In this document: in pieces, positions 9,332 through 18,724 of the stretch | Layout: each line of letters opens with the position of its first letter | Position numbering within the stretch: position 1 is the stretch's first letter | From: Njordibacter sp937773555 | GTDB lineage: Bacteria > Pseudomonadota > Gammaproteobacteria > Pseudomonadales > Balneatricaceae | Assembly (NCBI RefSeq): GCF_047730085.1 | Contig: NZ_CP159830.1 | Location: forward strand, 868,001 to 932,000 | Reading direction: 5' to 3' | DNA: 64,000 bases | Translations under genes and position numbers: made by a program | The notes under the pieces: model-generated | What the model was told of the DNA's origin: nothing | The model's input: only the letters and a program-made list of their open reading frames with translations | Database searches by the model: none

Positions 9332-9937
9332 ATGAGCGTATTAGTCGGCAAGCAAGCCCCAGATTTTACAGTACCAGCGGTATTAGGCGATGGCACTATC
9401 GTTGATGATTTTAATCTTTTTGAGGCCATTAAGGGCAAGTACGGTTTGGTGTTTTTCTATCCATTAGACTTCACCTTTGTGTGTCCTTCTGAGCTCATTG
9501 CCTTAGACCACCGTATGGATGATTTTAAGGCCCGTGGTGTAGAGGTTATTGGTGTTTCTATTGATTCACACTTTACTCACAACGCATGGCGCAACACAGC
9601 TATAAACGATGGTGGTATTGGCCCAGTTAAATACACTTTAGCTGCAGACATGGCGCATGATATTTGTCGTGCTTATGATGTTGAATTAGCTGATGGCAGT
9701 AAGGCCTACCGTGGCGCATTCATCATTGACCGTGAAGGCCAGGTCCGTTCACAAATGGTTAACGATTTGCCTCTAGGCCGCAACATGGATGAATTGCTCC
9801 GTTTGGTTGATGCTCTGCAGTTCCATGAAGAGCATGGTGATGTTTGCCCAGCTGGCTGGACTAAAGGCGACTCGGGCATGAATGGCTCACCTGCAGGTGT
9901 AGCTTCCTACCTTGCTGAGAACGCAGACAAGTTATAA
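9332..9937 (+). CDS. 2-Cys peroxiredoxin (AhpC/Tsa family)
   Basis: Thiol peroxidase that reduces hydrogen peroxide and organic peroxides. The peroxidatic Cys lies in FYPLDFTFVCPSE and the resolving Cys in HGDVCPAGW near the C-terminus, making it a typical 2-Cys (Prx1/AhpC) enzyme of 201 residues. The preceding gene encodes a monothiol glutaredoxin, and no ahpF lies beside it, so the electron donor is probably thioredoxin or glutaredoxin rather than AhpF. A strong terminator closes the unit 14 bp after the stop. Confidence 0.93.
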   Translation: MSVLVGKQAPDFTVPAVLGDGTIVDDFNLFEAIKGKYGLVFFYPLDFTFVCPSELIALDHRMDDFKARGVEVIGVSIDSHFTHNAWRNTAINDGGIGPVKYTLAADMAHDICRAYDVELADGSKAYRGAFIIDREGQVRSQMVNDLPLGRNMDELLRLVDALQFHEEHGDVCPAGWTKGDSGMNGSPAGVASYLAENADKL

Positions 9938-9950
9938 GTATTGTCTTATA

Positions 9951-9987
9951 AAAAGCCCCGTTAACCTTGAGTTATCGGGGCTTTTTT
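9951..9987 (+). terminator. Intrinsic terminator of the grxD-peroxiredoxin unit
   Basis: Inverted arms AAAAGCCCCG (9951-9960) and CGGGGCTTTT (9976-9985) are perfectly complementary and run into a T tract. The loop is about 15 nt. Confidence 0.9.
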
Positions 9988-10140
9988 GTGTACACGATAC
10001 CCAGTATTGTATTGCGACATCAAAGTTTAATGGCAGTAGCGTCAATAACTGTGCTGATCGTCATTGCATAACCGTATTGGGCTAGTTAAAATTAGACCCT
10101 AATTGTGACTGTTGTATCTATTATTTATAAGGCATCTTGA

Positions 10141-11211
10141 ATGGCCCCTATTGCAGCTAAAATGAGCCCAAAAGTGACTCAAGCACCGGTTCCTATGCGT
10201 TTTGTTGGACCCATAAAAATAAGTGCTCAAGCTAGTTTAGACGCAGCATGGCAAGATAAGGTTTCTGTGCCACTAGCCACCTACGAAACGCCCTTGTGGC
10301 ATTCAGTAGGCCGAGGTGCAAGGGTGTCTAGTTTATGTAAAGAAGGTATTAAAACCACCTTAGTGGATGAGCGCATGACACGTTCTATTTTGCTAGAAGC
10401 CAATGATGCAAGCCAGGTTTTACAGGCATGGCGATCTATTCAAACCCGACAAGAAGAAATGCAGGCTATTGTTAGTAAAACGAGCCGCTTTGCTAAGTTA
10501 ATTGATATGAACATGCAAATTGTGGCCAATTTGTTGTATCTACGGTTAGAGTTTAAAACAGGAGATGCCTCTGGCCATAATATGGTCACCCAAGCTGCTG
10601 ATAGTCTTATGCGGTGGGTATTAGATGAATACCCCCAACTCAACTACAGTTCTATCTCTGGTAATTATTGTAGTGATAAAAAAGCCACCGCTGTGAATGG
10701 CATTTTAGGCCGTGGTAAATACGTTGTAGCCGAGCTAACGGTGCCACGGGATTTATGTGAACGCAAGCTGCTTACAACACCTGAAAAAGTGGTTGATCTT
10801 AACATTAAGAAAAATCTACTAGGTACGTTAATGGCGGGTGGCTTGCGCAGTGCTAACGCTCATTTTGCCAATATGTTGCTAGGGTTTTATTTGGCCACTG
10901 GCCAAGATGCCGCTAATATTATTGAAGGGTCACAAGGGATGGTGCACGCGGAAGTAAGAGAAGGAGATTTATACTTTTCTTGCACCTTACCGAACATTAT
11001 TGTGGGCACTGTTGGCAACGGTAAGGGGTTAGATTTTGTCACAGAAAATTTGGCTAAACTGGGCTGTTCTGAAGATGTTGAAGCAGGAGCCAATGCTAGG
11101 CGTTTAGCACAAATTTGTGCGGCCACAGTTTTATGTGGTGAGTTGTCTTTGCTTGCGGCGCAAACTAATCCGGGTGAACTCATGCAAGCCCACTTAAAGT
11201 TAGAGCGATAA
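10141..11211 (+). CDS. Hydroxymethylglutaryl-CoA reductase, class I type
   Basis: Makes mevalonate from HMG-CoA. Catalytic positions are recognisable: Glu in ATYET (about residue 49), Lys in CSDKKA, Asp in ATGQDAAN, and the late His in LMQAHLK. The segments ISGNYCSDKK, GRGKYVVAE and MAGGLRSANAHFAN follow the eukaryotic/archaeal class I enzyme rather than the bacterial class II form. DASGHNM corresponds to the class I NADPH loop. It lacks any membrane domain, so it is soluble. First gene of the mevalonate operon; its stop directly abuts the ATG of the isomerase gene. The 203-bp gap upstream holds a terminator and presumably the promoter. Confidence 0.9.
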   Translation: MAPIAAKMSPKVTQAPVPMRFVGPIKISAQASLDAAWQDKVSVPLATYETPLWHSVGRGARVSSLCKEGIKTTLVDERMTRSILLEANDASQVLQAWRSIQTRQEEMQAIVSKTSRFAKLIDMNMQIVANLLYLRLEFKTGDASGHNMVTQAADSLMRWVLDEYPQLNYSSISGNYCSDKKATAVNGILGRGKYVVAELTVPRDLCERKLLTTPEKVVDLNIKKNLLGTLMAGGLRSANAHFANMLLGFYLATGQDAANIIEGSQGMVHAEVREGDLYFSCTLPNIIVGTVGNGKGLDFVTENLAKLGCSEDVEAGANARRLAQICAATVLCGELSLLAAQTNPGELMQAHLKLER

Positions 11212-12240
11212 ATGAACGATCAAACTAATCGCCGTAAACGGCAACACATCGAAGTTATTGGTCGCGATGAAGGCGTAGAACGCAACGGCCGTTTTTTCGA
11301 TGCGATACAGTTACAACATCGGGCTATGCCAGAAATCAATTTGAATGACGTCGATCCCAGCATAGAGGTTATGGGCAAGCGCTTGAGCTTTCCCTTATTA
11401 ATTTCATCCATGACCGGTGGTGATGATGTTTTGGTGGCTAAGGTTAATCAACATTTGGCTGAAGCCGCGCAAATTACTGGCGTGGCAATGGGGGTAGGTT
11501 CACAGCGGGTCATGTTAGAAGATACAGGCGCTCAGGCTAGTTTTGATTTGCGTCGCTACGCACCAGATGCCCTCTTATTTGCCAATATGGGAGCCATTCA
11601 ACTTAACAACGGTATGGGGTCAGCCCAATTACAGCAAGCCATTGATGTGTTATCTGCAGATGCTATTTTTCTTCACCTAAACCCACTACAAGAGGCTGTG
11701 CAACCAGAGGGTGATACCAACTTTGCTAATTTAGCGCAGGCCATTGGCCATGCGCAATCGCAGCTTAATGTGCCGGTGGTACTCAAGGAAGTTGGCGCGG
11801 GTCTTAGTGTGGCAGATATTGAATTAGGCTTACGACACGGTATTAGATGGTTTGACGTTGCAGGACGCGGCGGTACTTCATGGGCGCGTATTGAACAACA
11901 GCGCCGTGAAGACTCGCATACTCTAGGGTTCACGTTGCAAGATTGGGGTATACCTACGCCTTTAGCCATGAAAAACGCTCGCCCATATATGCAGCAAGCA
12001 AATTTCATTGCCAGTGGAGGCCTTCGAGATGGGCTAGACTTGGTAAAGAGTGTTATAATGGGCGGCTGTTTGGGTGGTATCGCAAAACCTCTTTTGGTTC
12101 CTGCTATGGAATCAACTTCTGCTGTGGTTGATGTCATAGAGGCCTTGAAAAAAGAGTTTGTCACCGCCATGTTCTTATTATCTGCAAGTACTGTAGATGA
12201 TTTGCATTTAAACGATGCACTAGTGCTTAGTGAAGGTTAA
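11212..12240 (+). CDS. fni: Type 2 isopentenyl-diphosphate isomerase
   Basis: FMN- and NAD(P)H-dependent interconversion of IPP and DMAPP. The protein is a 342-residue TIM barrel with the family motifs RKRQHIEV at the N-terminus, LLISSMTGG, AMGVGSQRVMLED, LHLNPLQEAVQPEGD, VVLKEVGAG, VAGRGGTSWARIE and the phosphate loop ASGGLRDGLDLVK. The start codon immediately follows the HMG-CoA reductase stop (TAA-ATG), implying translational coupling. In this operon it balances the two C5 units made by the downstream decarboxylase. Confidence 0.95.
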   Translation: MNDQTNRRKRQHIEVIGRDEGVERNGRFFDAIQLQHRAMPEINLNDVDPSIEVMGKRLSFPLLISSMTGGDDVLVAKVNQHLAEAAQITGVAMGVGSQRVMLEDTGAQASFDLRRYAPDALLFANMGAIQLNNGMGSAQLQQAIDVLSADAIFLHLNPLQEAVQPEGDTNFANLAQAIGHAQSQLNVPVVLKEVGAGLSVADIELGLRHGIRWFDVAGRGGTSWARIEQQRREDSHTLGFTLQDWGIPTPLAMKNARPYMQQANFIASGGLRDGLDLVKSVIMGGCLGGIAKPLLVPAMESTSAVVDVIEALKKEFVTAMFLLSASTVDDLHLNDALVLSEG

Positions 12241-12293
12241 TTTGAGACATTTATACTTTATTAAGTTTGTAGTAGGGAAGATTGAGAAGTTAT

Positions 12294-13475
12294 ATGCCCG
12301 TTGGTATTGATGATATAAGTTTTTACACCACTAACTTTAGCTTAGACCTGCAAGAGTTAGCGGACAACAACGGCTCCAATGCCGCCAAATATACTGTTGG
12401 TATAGGCCAAGAGCGCATGAGTGTGCCCGGTGCTGACGAAGACGTAGTGACCATGGCGGCTAATGCCTGCTTACCCTTGTTAGAAGGTATGGCGCAGCGG
12501 GACGAAGACCCAAACGCTATTACCACTATTTTGTTTGCAACAGAAACGGGCATCGACCAATCCAAAGCTGCGGGTGTGTATTTGCACACGCTGTTAAAGC
12601 TCAGCCCTAGATGTCGTGTGGTCGAACTCAAGCAAGCCTGTTACAGCGCCACTGCGGCATTGCAGCTAGCCACTGCTTGGGTTGCCCGTAAGCCTAAAGA
12701 AAAAGTATTGGTAATTGCATCTGATATCGCTCGTTACGACCGCCAATCACCAGGTGAAGCTACCCAAGGTTGTGGTGCCGTAGCCATGATAGTTAGTACG
12801 AACCCAAGGCTCGTTGAGCTAGACCCAGAGACAGGGATTCATACAGAAGATGTAATGGATTTTTGGCGCCCTAACTATCGCTCTACAGCAATAGTTGACG
12901 GTAAATACTCTACCAAGGTTTATTTGCGTTGTGTGCGTTCGGCATGGCAAGATTTCCGGCAACAAAGTGAGCTGAACTTTTCAGACTTTGATTACTTCTG
13001 CTATCACCTCCCGTTTAGCCGTATGGCTCAAAAAGCTCACAACCACCTAGCCAATGGTAATGCTCACGAGCTTAGCGCCGAAACTTTAGAAAACCAAATT
13101 TCTGCTAGCCTTATTTATAACCGCATTACTGGTAATAGCTACACGGCTGCAATGTATATTGGTTTTATCTCTTTGCTAGACAATACAGCTACAAATTTGG
13201 CAGGCAAACGCATTGGCTTCTTTAGCTATGGCTCTGGCAGTGTAGGGGAATTCTTTACGGGAACTCTTGTAGAAGGTTACCAAGACATGCTGCATAAGCA
13301 GAGTCATCAGACGATGTTGGAGTCACGTCAGCCACTAAATTATGCGGACTATCAAAAAATGTACGCTTTTGAAGTACCTACAGACGGCGGTGATCATGAG
13401 TTTGAGCAGCAAACTAATGGTAAATTTCGCTTAACAGGTATCAGCCAACACAAACGCCTTTATCAGGTGCGATGA
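12294..13475 (+). CDS. mvaS: Hydroxymethylglutaryl-CoA synthase
   Basis: Condenses acetyl-CoA with acetoacetyl-CoA to HMG-CoA, feeding the reductase encoded two genes upstream. The catalytic triad is visible: Glu in ATETGID (about residue 84), the acylated Cys in KQACYSAT (about residue 116), and His in CYHLPFSRM. ATG 12294 (MPVGIDDISFYT) is preferred to TTG 12282, because it matches family N-termini and has GAGAAG upstream. The protein has 393 residues. The 3' end overlaps the next kinase gene by ATGA. No thiolase gene is in the cluster, so acetoacetyl-CoA must come from elsewhere. Confidence 0.95.
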   Translation: MPVGIDDISFYTTNFSLDLQELADNNGSNAAKYTVGIGQERMSVPGADEDVVTMAANACLPLLEGMAQRDEDPNAITTILFATETGIDQSKAAGVYLHTLLKLSPRCRVVELKQACYSATAALQLATAWVARKPKEKVLVIASDIARYDRQSPGEATQGCGAVAMIVSTNPRLVELDPETGIHTEDVMDFWRPNYRSTAIVDGKYSTKVYLRCVRSAWQDFRQQSELNFSDFDYFCYHLPFSRMAQKAHNHLANGNAHELSAETLENQISASLIYNRITGNSYTAAMYIGFISLLDNTATNLAGKRIGFFSYGSGSVGEFFTGTLVEGYQDMLHKQSHQTMLESRQPLNYADYQKMYAFEVPTDGGDHEFEQQTNGKFRLTGISQHKRLYQVR

Positions 13476-14548
13476 CCGCATCTGACATAGTGGCCCCTGC
13501 AGCTGGGCCAACTAGCTCTAATAGACACTCTACGCGCGTGAGAGTGCCGGGTAAAGTCATTCTCAGTGGTGAACATGCTGTTATTTATGGTGCGCCAGCA
13601 CTAGCCTGTGCTATTCAAATATATGCCTTTGCAGCAGTTACCACTAGCAGTGCCTTAGGTGTTCGTCTTAAAGTACCCGAATTTGGTATTGACCAATCCT
13701 TTAGTTTGTTGCAACTTTTTCAGTTAGCCCAGCAGACTCAGTCCCGACATAGGCAATACCTCACTGCCTCAGGCCTTCTTTCCAGTGTTGTGTTAAATCC
13801 CACAGAATTTTTTGCAGCTGCCCTAGGTGCTAGTGGTTTAGTGACTCTCTTATCTGATCAACATGGCTTAGTAATTGAACTCTCTTTGGATTTGATTGCT
13901 GGTGGCGGCATGGGGTCATCAGCGGCTTTAGTGGCCGCTATGTTGGCTGCGTCATTTCAACACGTGGGTGAGCCTTTAACCTCTGCTGAATTAGTGTTAA
14001 AAACCACTCAAAGTGAGCATTGGCAGCATGGTAGGTCTAGCGGCGTAGACCCGTACGTATGTGTGATGGGTGGTTTACAGCAATATCATAAGGGTTATGG
14101 TGAGCGGCACGTTATAAAACAGCTCGCGCACTACTTTTTGGTCACCACAGGGAAGCCGAAAAGTTCTACAGGGGAGTGTGTTGACGCAGTTAAACAGCAA
14201 GGTTTCCCAAACACCCTTTGGCAAGAGTTCAGCATTGTTCAAGAGAACATGCGAACAGCGCTGCAGCTTAACCAAAGCATGAAAATGTGCAATGCAGTTA
14301 AGGCTAATCACCAACTCTTGAAAAAAATAGGCGTTGTTCCCACCCTAGTGTGTGAATTTATCGATAACATAGAAGCTCAGGGCGGCGCAGCAAAAATATG
14401 TGGTGCAGGTAGTGTGGTGGGTGACCTTGGAGGTTTGGTTTTTGTAGTTGGGTTAAACCAAGCGCTTATTGAGCAACTCTGTTTAAGCTATGGTTACGGT
14501 GTTCAGGCTATGTGTCCAGACTTACAGGGAGTGGTTTACTTTGAGTAG
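13472..14548 (+). CDS. Mevalonate kinase-family (GHMP) kinase, first copy
   Basis: GHMP kinase that phosphorylates mevalonate or phosphomevalonate. Motif 1 is VPGKVILSGEHAVIYGAPA, motif 2 is the phosphate loop GGGMGSSAALVAAM, and HGRSSGVDPYV corresponds to the HGxPSGxD region of mevalonate kinases that holds the catalytic Asp. Motif 3 (KICGAGSVVGD) is more degenerate than usual. The HG-x-SG-x-D signature favours mevalonate kinase, but the pair of adjacent GHMP kinases must cover both phosphorylations and the division of labour cannot be fixed by eye. It overlaps mvaS by 4 bp and the next kinase by 8 bp. Confidence 0.8.
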   Translation: MTASDIVAPAAGPTSSNRHSTRVRVPGKVILSGEHAVIYGAPALACAIQIYAFAAVTTSSALGVRLKVPEFGIDQSFSLLQLFQLAQQTQSRHRQYLTASGLLSSVVLNPTEFFAAALGASGLVTLLSDQHGLVIELSLDLIAGGGMGSSAALVAAMLAASFQHVGEPLTSAELVLKTTQSEHWQHGRSSGVDPYVCVMGGLQQYHKGYGERHVIKQLAHYFLVTTGKPKSSTGECVDAVKQQGFPNTLWQEFSIVQENMRTALQLNQSMKMCNAVKANHQLLKKIGVVPTLVCEFIDNIEAQGGAAKICGAGSVVGDLGGLVFVVGLNQALIEQLCLSYGYGVQAMCPDLQGVVYFE

Positions 14549-15539
14549 GTTAAGCGCCATAGCGTCTGCGCCAGCTAATACCATGCTCATGGGTGAACAC
14601 GCTGTATTATATGGCCACAGTGCGGTTGTTTGTGCCTTAACTCAACGCATCTATGTGAGGGCCAGTAATCGTGTAGATGGACAAATAGTGATTGCATCTG
14701 GTTTAGGCCAGTTTAAATGCCAACAAGCCGACTTAGAATCACATTTAGGTCAAAGCCAAGGCCTCAGTTTTGTGTTGCAGGCACTGGCCCTTTGTAATTT
14801 GACAGGTGGAGTAGATATAACGATTGAGTCAGACTTTGAGCATACTTTGGGGCTAGGGTCATCAGCCGCAGTCACTGTGGCAACCCTTGGAGCCATTGAC
14901 TTACTCACTAAGGGCCAATTAGATGCTCAGGCGATACTGTGCTTAGGCATAGAGTCCATCCGTAAAGTTCAGGGTAGGGGCTCTGGTGCCGATGTTGCTG
15001 CGAGTGCACTAGGCGGAATTGTTAAGTTTCAAGCTAAACCATTGAGTGCTAATAAGGTTAATATTCCTCATGAAGCATGGCGGGGTATGCCTAAATTGCG
15101 CTTAATTTATTGTGGTTACAAAACGTCTACCCCTATCGTCATTGAGCAAGTGCGACAAGCTGCGATTCATAACCCCCAGCGCTTTAAACAACTTTATGAG
15201 CAAATGGGTGCTTGTGTTGAAACCGGTGTAGATGCCTTAAGTGCTGCAAATTGGTTCACTTTTGCGCAATCTATGGATCAATACCAACGCCTAATGCGGT
15301 ACTTAGGAGTGAGCGACGAGACCATTGAAATAATCATTCAATTGGCTAAAAAACAGGTAAAAAATGGTGAGCTTTTTGGCGCTAAAATTTCTGGCTCTGG
15401 GCTAGGAGATTGTGTGTTGTTACTTGGCAGTGATCGGCTGGATTGGCCCCATACTCAGATATCAGTGCAAATAGATCCCCAAGGTGTGCGCCAAGAAGCA
15501 CGTCTTCCCAGTGAAACACATAAAGAGAAATTGCTATGA
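14541..15539 (+). CDS. Mevalonate/phosphomevalonate kinase-family (GHMP) kinase, second copy
   Basis: Second GHMP kinase, about 332 residues. Motifs are ASAPANTMLMGEHAVLYGH, LGLGSSAAVTVATLGA, GRGSGADVAASALGG (catalytic-Asp region without the HGxPSG form) and KISGSGLGDCVLLLG. By elimination it may be the phosphomevalonate kinase, although similar proteins are also annotated as mevalonate kinase. The frame is open to 14490, but TTG 14541, which overlaps the previous stop and has CAGGGAG 9 bp upstream, is the likely start. It overlaps mvaD by ATGA, so the last four genes of the operon are translationally linked. Confidence 0.78.
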   Translation: MSRLSAIASAPANTMLMGEHAVLYGHSAVVCALTQRIYVRASNRVDGQIVIASGLGQFKCQQADLESHLGQSQGLSFVLQALALCNLTGGVDITIESDFEHTLGLGSSAAVTVATLGAIDLLTKGQLDAQAILCLGIESIRKVQGRGSGADVAASALGGIVKFQAKPLSANKVNIPHEAWRGMPKLRLIYCGYKTSTPIVIEQVRQAAIHNPQRFKQLYEQMGACVETGVDALSAANWFTFAQSMDQYQRLMRYLGVSDETIEIIIQLAKKQVKNGELFGAKISGSGLGDCVLLLGSDRLDWPHTQISVQIDPQGVRQEARLPSETHKEKLL

Positions 15540-16552
15540 GCCAAACGCCGACAAGTATCCTTTCTGTTGGTCAGTGGGTGGATGACGTTTTAGGTAACGC
15601 TAAATTTAACTCCCCAGCAGCACACGCAAGTGCCTATGCCCCCAGTAACATTGCCTTAAGCAAATACTGGGGTAAGCGTGAGGTCAATTTTAACTTGCCA
15701 GTAACAGGTTCTGTGTCTATCTCTTTGGCTGAACATGGCACTAAAACGGGTCTCTCAGTTATAGATGCCCCACAACACCACATTACACTCAATAGTGAAG
15801 AGGTTGATGCCTCCCAGAGTTTTGCCATCAAGCTTAGCCAGTGGTTAGACCGAGTGTTGCCTAACAATCTAAAGCTGCGGGTAGACACCTACAATACCGT
15901 GCCTACGGCAGCAGGATTGGCCTCATCTGCCAGTGGTTTTGCAGCGCTAACCTTAGCCACAAATTGCCTTATGGGCTGGCAACTGCCTGAACAGCAGCTT
16001 TCGGCATTAGCACGCCTAGGTAGTGGCAGTGCCAGCCGTTCTTTATGGCACGGCTTTGTTAAATGGCAGGCTGGAGAGCAGCCTAATGGCAGTGATAGTG
16101 TAGCTTTTTTACTGAAGCACCAGTGGCCACAACTTAGGGTGGGCCTATTAACGGTTTCAAGCCAAAAAAAAGCAGTGTCTTCACGAGAGGGCATGGCAAG
16201 AACCATGGCCACCTCAGCATTATACAAACAGTGGCCACAGCAAGCTAATTCTGATTTAACTACCATTGAAACTGCTATTGAAGCAGGTGATTTTAAAACC
16301 ATGGCCGTGACAGCCGAAAATAATGCGATGAGCATGCACGCTACTATGGCTGCAGCCTGGCCACCACTGGTCTATTGGCAACCTGACTCTTTGACTCAAA
16401 TGCACAAAGTTTGGCAGTTACGCGAACAAGGTTTGCCCCTTTACCTCACCATGGATGCTGGTCCTAACCTTAAGCTCCTTTTTGAAGCTAAGCATCAGTC
16501 TGATGTAGAAGCGGCTTTCCCCGAAGTTCAAGTCATTATCCCGTTTGGGTAA
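15536..16552 (+). CDS. mvaD: Diphosphomevalonate decarboxylase
   Basis: ATP-dependent decarboxylation of mevalonate 5-diphosphate to isopentenyl diphosphate, closing the mevalonate route. Recognised by ASAYAPSNIALSKYWGKR, NLPVTGSVSISL, the phosphate loop TAAGLASSASGFAALTLA, and RLGSGSASRSLWHGFVKW, which carries the Ser/Arg pair typical of the decarboxylases. It has 338 residues. Last gene of the six-gene cluster; an Lrp-type regulator gene follows after 107 bp and is probably a separate unit. All enzymes from acetoacetyl-CoA to IPP/DMAPP are now accounted for. Confidence 0.95.
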   Translation: MSQTPTSILSVGQWVDDVLGNAKFNSPAAHASAYAPSNIALSKYWGKREVNFNLPVTGSVSISLAEHGTKTGLSVIDAPQHHITLNSEEVDASQSFAIKLSQWLDRVLPNNLKLRVDTYNTVPTAAGLASSASGFAALTLATNCLMGWQLPEQQLSALARLGSGSASRSLWHGFVKWQAGEQPNGSDSVAFLLKHQWPQLRVGLLTVSSQKKAVSSREGMARTMATSALYKQWPQQANSDLTTIETAIEAGDFKTMAVTAENNAMSMHATMAAAWPPLVYWQPDSLTQMHKVWQLREQGLPLYLTMDAGPNLKLLFEAKHQSDVEAAFPEVQVIIPFG

Positions 16553-16659
16553 GTGATCTTTAAATATACCCTAAGGTCTTGTATCCTTGTGCTCTTTGGT
16601 TAGGGGCGAGCTACCTGATAAATAGCCTTACTAAGGGTTCCATAAAAGAGAGCGCAAAC

Positions 16660-17142
16660 ATGAAAAAACTTGCCTTAGATGCAATCGATATACGTATTTT
16701 GTGTGCGGTTCAACACCATGGAAAAATTAGTAAATTTAAACTCGCAGAGCTGGTTAATCTATCACCAACACCGTGTCGAGTGAGGCTAGATAAACTTAAA
16801 AAATCAGGCATAATTTTGGGTTACCAAGCTGACATCGACATTGATCGACTGATTGATTTAACCAAGGTAATCGTCACAGTGTCACTGAAAACCCATAAAA
16901 AATCTGACTTTGAGCGTTTTGAATCTTATATCGGTGACATCGATGAAATCGTTGAATGCTATGCCACAGGCGGTGGCACTGATTATGTCATGACCATCGT
17001 TTCTAGAAATCTTAGCGATTTTCAGTGTTTAGTTGAGCAGTTGCTCAAAGAAGAAATTGGTATTGACCGTTATGTCATTTATATTGTCACTAAGCAGGTT
17101 AAAAAAACGCCTTTAAATTTAGTAACACTTCTGTCTGAGTAG
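16660..17142 (+). CDS. Lrp/AsnC-family transcriptional regulator
   Basis: About 160 residues: an N-terminal HTH (LDAIDIRILCAVQ, KLAELVNLSPTPCRVRLDKLKKSGII) followed by a RAM-type ligand-binding domain (KVIVTVSLKTH, ECYATGGGTDYVMTIV). ATG 16660 is chosen for the AAGAGAG site upstream and the typical MKKLALDAID start. It is co-oriented with the DmdA-like gene 141 bp downstream and may control it, with an amino acid or a DMSP-related compound as effector; that link is inferred from position only. Confidence 0.88.
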   Translation: MKKLALDAIDIRILCAVQHHGKISKFKLAELVNLSPTPCRVRLDKLKKSGIILGYQADIDIDRLIDLTKVIVTVSLKTHKKSDFERFESYIGDIDEIVECYATGGGTDYVMTIVSRNLSDFQCLVEQLLKEEIGIDRYVIYIVTKQVKKTPLNLVTLLSE

Positions 17143-17283
17143 CTTCAATAATAAGCCTAAACAGGCTGGCAGCTATATTTATTTAGTCCATTTTAGGCGC
17201 CAATTTCACCTATAGTTTTGTTTAACGTTTAGCTTTTAAAAGACCCTGCTAATACGACTGAATGACTATGTGAGGACGACCCC

Positions 17284-18426
17284 TTGGCAACGCCTAAAGA
17301 CTTTGGTTTTGGTACACAGATTCGTAAATCTCCCTACTTTGATGCAACCATACGCTGGGGTGCCAAAGACTTTTCCGTCTATAACCATATGTACATCCCT
17401 AGAGACTTTGGTGACCCACAAAAGAATTTTTGGAACTTGGTCAATAGCGTCATCCTGTGCGATGTTGCCGTTGAACGTCAGGTAGAAATTACTGGCCCAG
17501 ATGCTGCAAAGTTGGTGCAGAGCCTTATCTGTCGTGACCTTTCAAGATGTGCTGTAGGCCAGTGTAAATATGTGCTGGTGACTAACGCAGCGGGTGGTAT
17601 TTTGAATGATCCAATCATGCTTCGTTTAGCTGAAAATCACTTTTGGATCTCTTTGGCGGATAGTGATATTTTACTTTGGGCACAGGGAGTAGCGGTAAAC
17701 TCTGGGCTGAATGTAACTATTTGTGAACCAGATGCGTCTCCCCTTCAGCTGCAGGGCCCAAAGTCTGGTGAGGTGATGCAGGCTTTGTTTGGAGAGAGCA
17801 TTCTTGATCTCAAATATTATTGGCTGCGCGAATATGAGCTAGATGGTATTCCATTAATTATTTCCCGCACTGGTTGGTCAAGTGAGTTGGGTTATGAGCT
17901 ATACCTATGCGATGGGTCTAAAGGGGACTTGCTCTGGGAAAAAATAATGGCAGCAGGAAAGCCTTTTGGCATTAAGCCTGGCCACACGTCCACTATTAGG
18001 CGCATAGAGGGTGGTATGCTGTCCTACCATGCAGACATGGACATCAATACCAACCCCTATGAACTAGGTTTGGATCGTTTGATCGATATTGATGCCGATT
18101 TTGATTTTATTGGTAAAGCGGCGTTGCAAAAGATTCGCCATCAAGGTGTATCACGCAAGCATGTGGGTTTGGTTATTAGTGGCCCTGCAATTGAAGGCTC
18201 TAATACTAGCTTTTGGAGCTTGGAAAAAGACGGCCAGCTAGTCGGTAAGGTAACGTCTGCGGTATATTCCCCTAGGCTGCAGAAAAACATAGCATTGGCG
18301 ATGGTTGATGTGCAATGTGCAGCATTGAGCACAGAGTTTGTAGTCATAAAGCCTTTCGGTAATGCCACTGCAACAGTAGTGGAGAAACCGTTTTTTGACC
18401 CTAAAAAGAAATTAGCTGCTACCTAA
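17284..18426 (+). CDS. DMSP demethylase (DmdA)-like, GcvT-fold protein
   Basis: Folate-dependent methyltransferase of the aminomethyltransferase (GcvT) superfamily, 380 residues. It resembles dimethylsulfoniopropionate demethylase over its whole length: YNHMYIPRDF, CDVAVERQVEI, LICRDLSRC, ILNDPIMLRLAENHFWISLADSD, LQGPKSGEVM, ISRTGWSSELGYELYL and IRRIEGGMLSY all have counterparts in Pelagibacter DmdA. If true DmdA, it moves a methyl group from DMSP to tetrahydrofolate. DmdA-like paralogues with other substrates exist, and the binding residues cannot be verified by eye. The start is TTG, with GAGGA 7 bp upstream; no in-frame ATG fits. Confidence 0.7.
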   Translation: MATPKDFGFGTQIRKSPYFDATIRWGAKDFSVYNHMYIPRDFGDPQKNFWNLVNSVILCDVAVERQVEITGPDAAKLVQSLICRDLSRCAVGQCKYVLVTNAAGGILNDPIMLRLAENHFWISLADSDILLWAQGVAVNSGLNVTICEPDASPLQLQGPKSGEVMQALFGESILDLKYYWLREYELDGIPLIISRTGWSSELGYELYLCDGSKGDLLWEKIMAAGKPFGIKPGHTSTIRRIEGGMLSYHADMDINTNPYELGLDRLIDIDADFDFIGKAALQKIRHQGVSRKHVGLVISGPAIEGSNTSFWSLEKDGQLVGKVTSAVYSPRLQKNIALAMVDVQCAALSTEFVVIKPFGNATATVVEKPFFDPKKKLAAT

Positions 18427-18724
18427 TATGTGCCAAATAAAGTGATACTTTAGCCAAAGAGGGGTTAATAAATAGTAGAAAACCTCGTGGTGATAACCCT
18501 TGATACAGCAATGATGTGACCCTTGTCATGCTGGTAGCTTAAAGCGATTTTTTTTAACGGGTCAAATCATTTCTGGTATCATAGAAATAAGAAAACGTCA
18601 CCAGCATCAAAGGCCACTTGCTTAGCCGCATTGCACAGTAGCTCAACCTCAATGCACTAATTGTTTGCTAGCAAAGTGAGCGTTTACTGCACCCACCCAA
18701 TAAACTAAATAGGCCAAAGCAAAA

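Noticed and set aside
17268..17485. Alternative frame starting before the DmdA-like gene
   Set aside because: It is out of frame with the recognised protein and stops early; the TTG at 17284 with GAGGA explains the start.
18427..18724. LexA box upstream of polB
   Set aside because: No CTGT-N8-ACAG pattern could be found.
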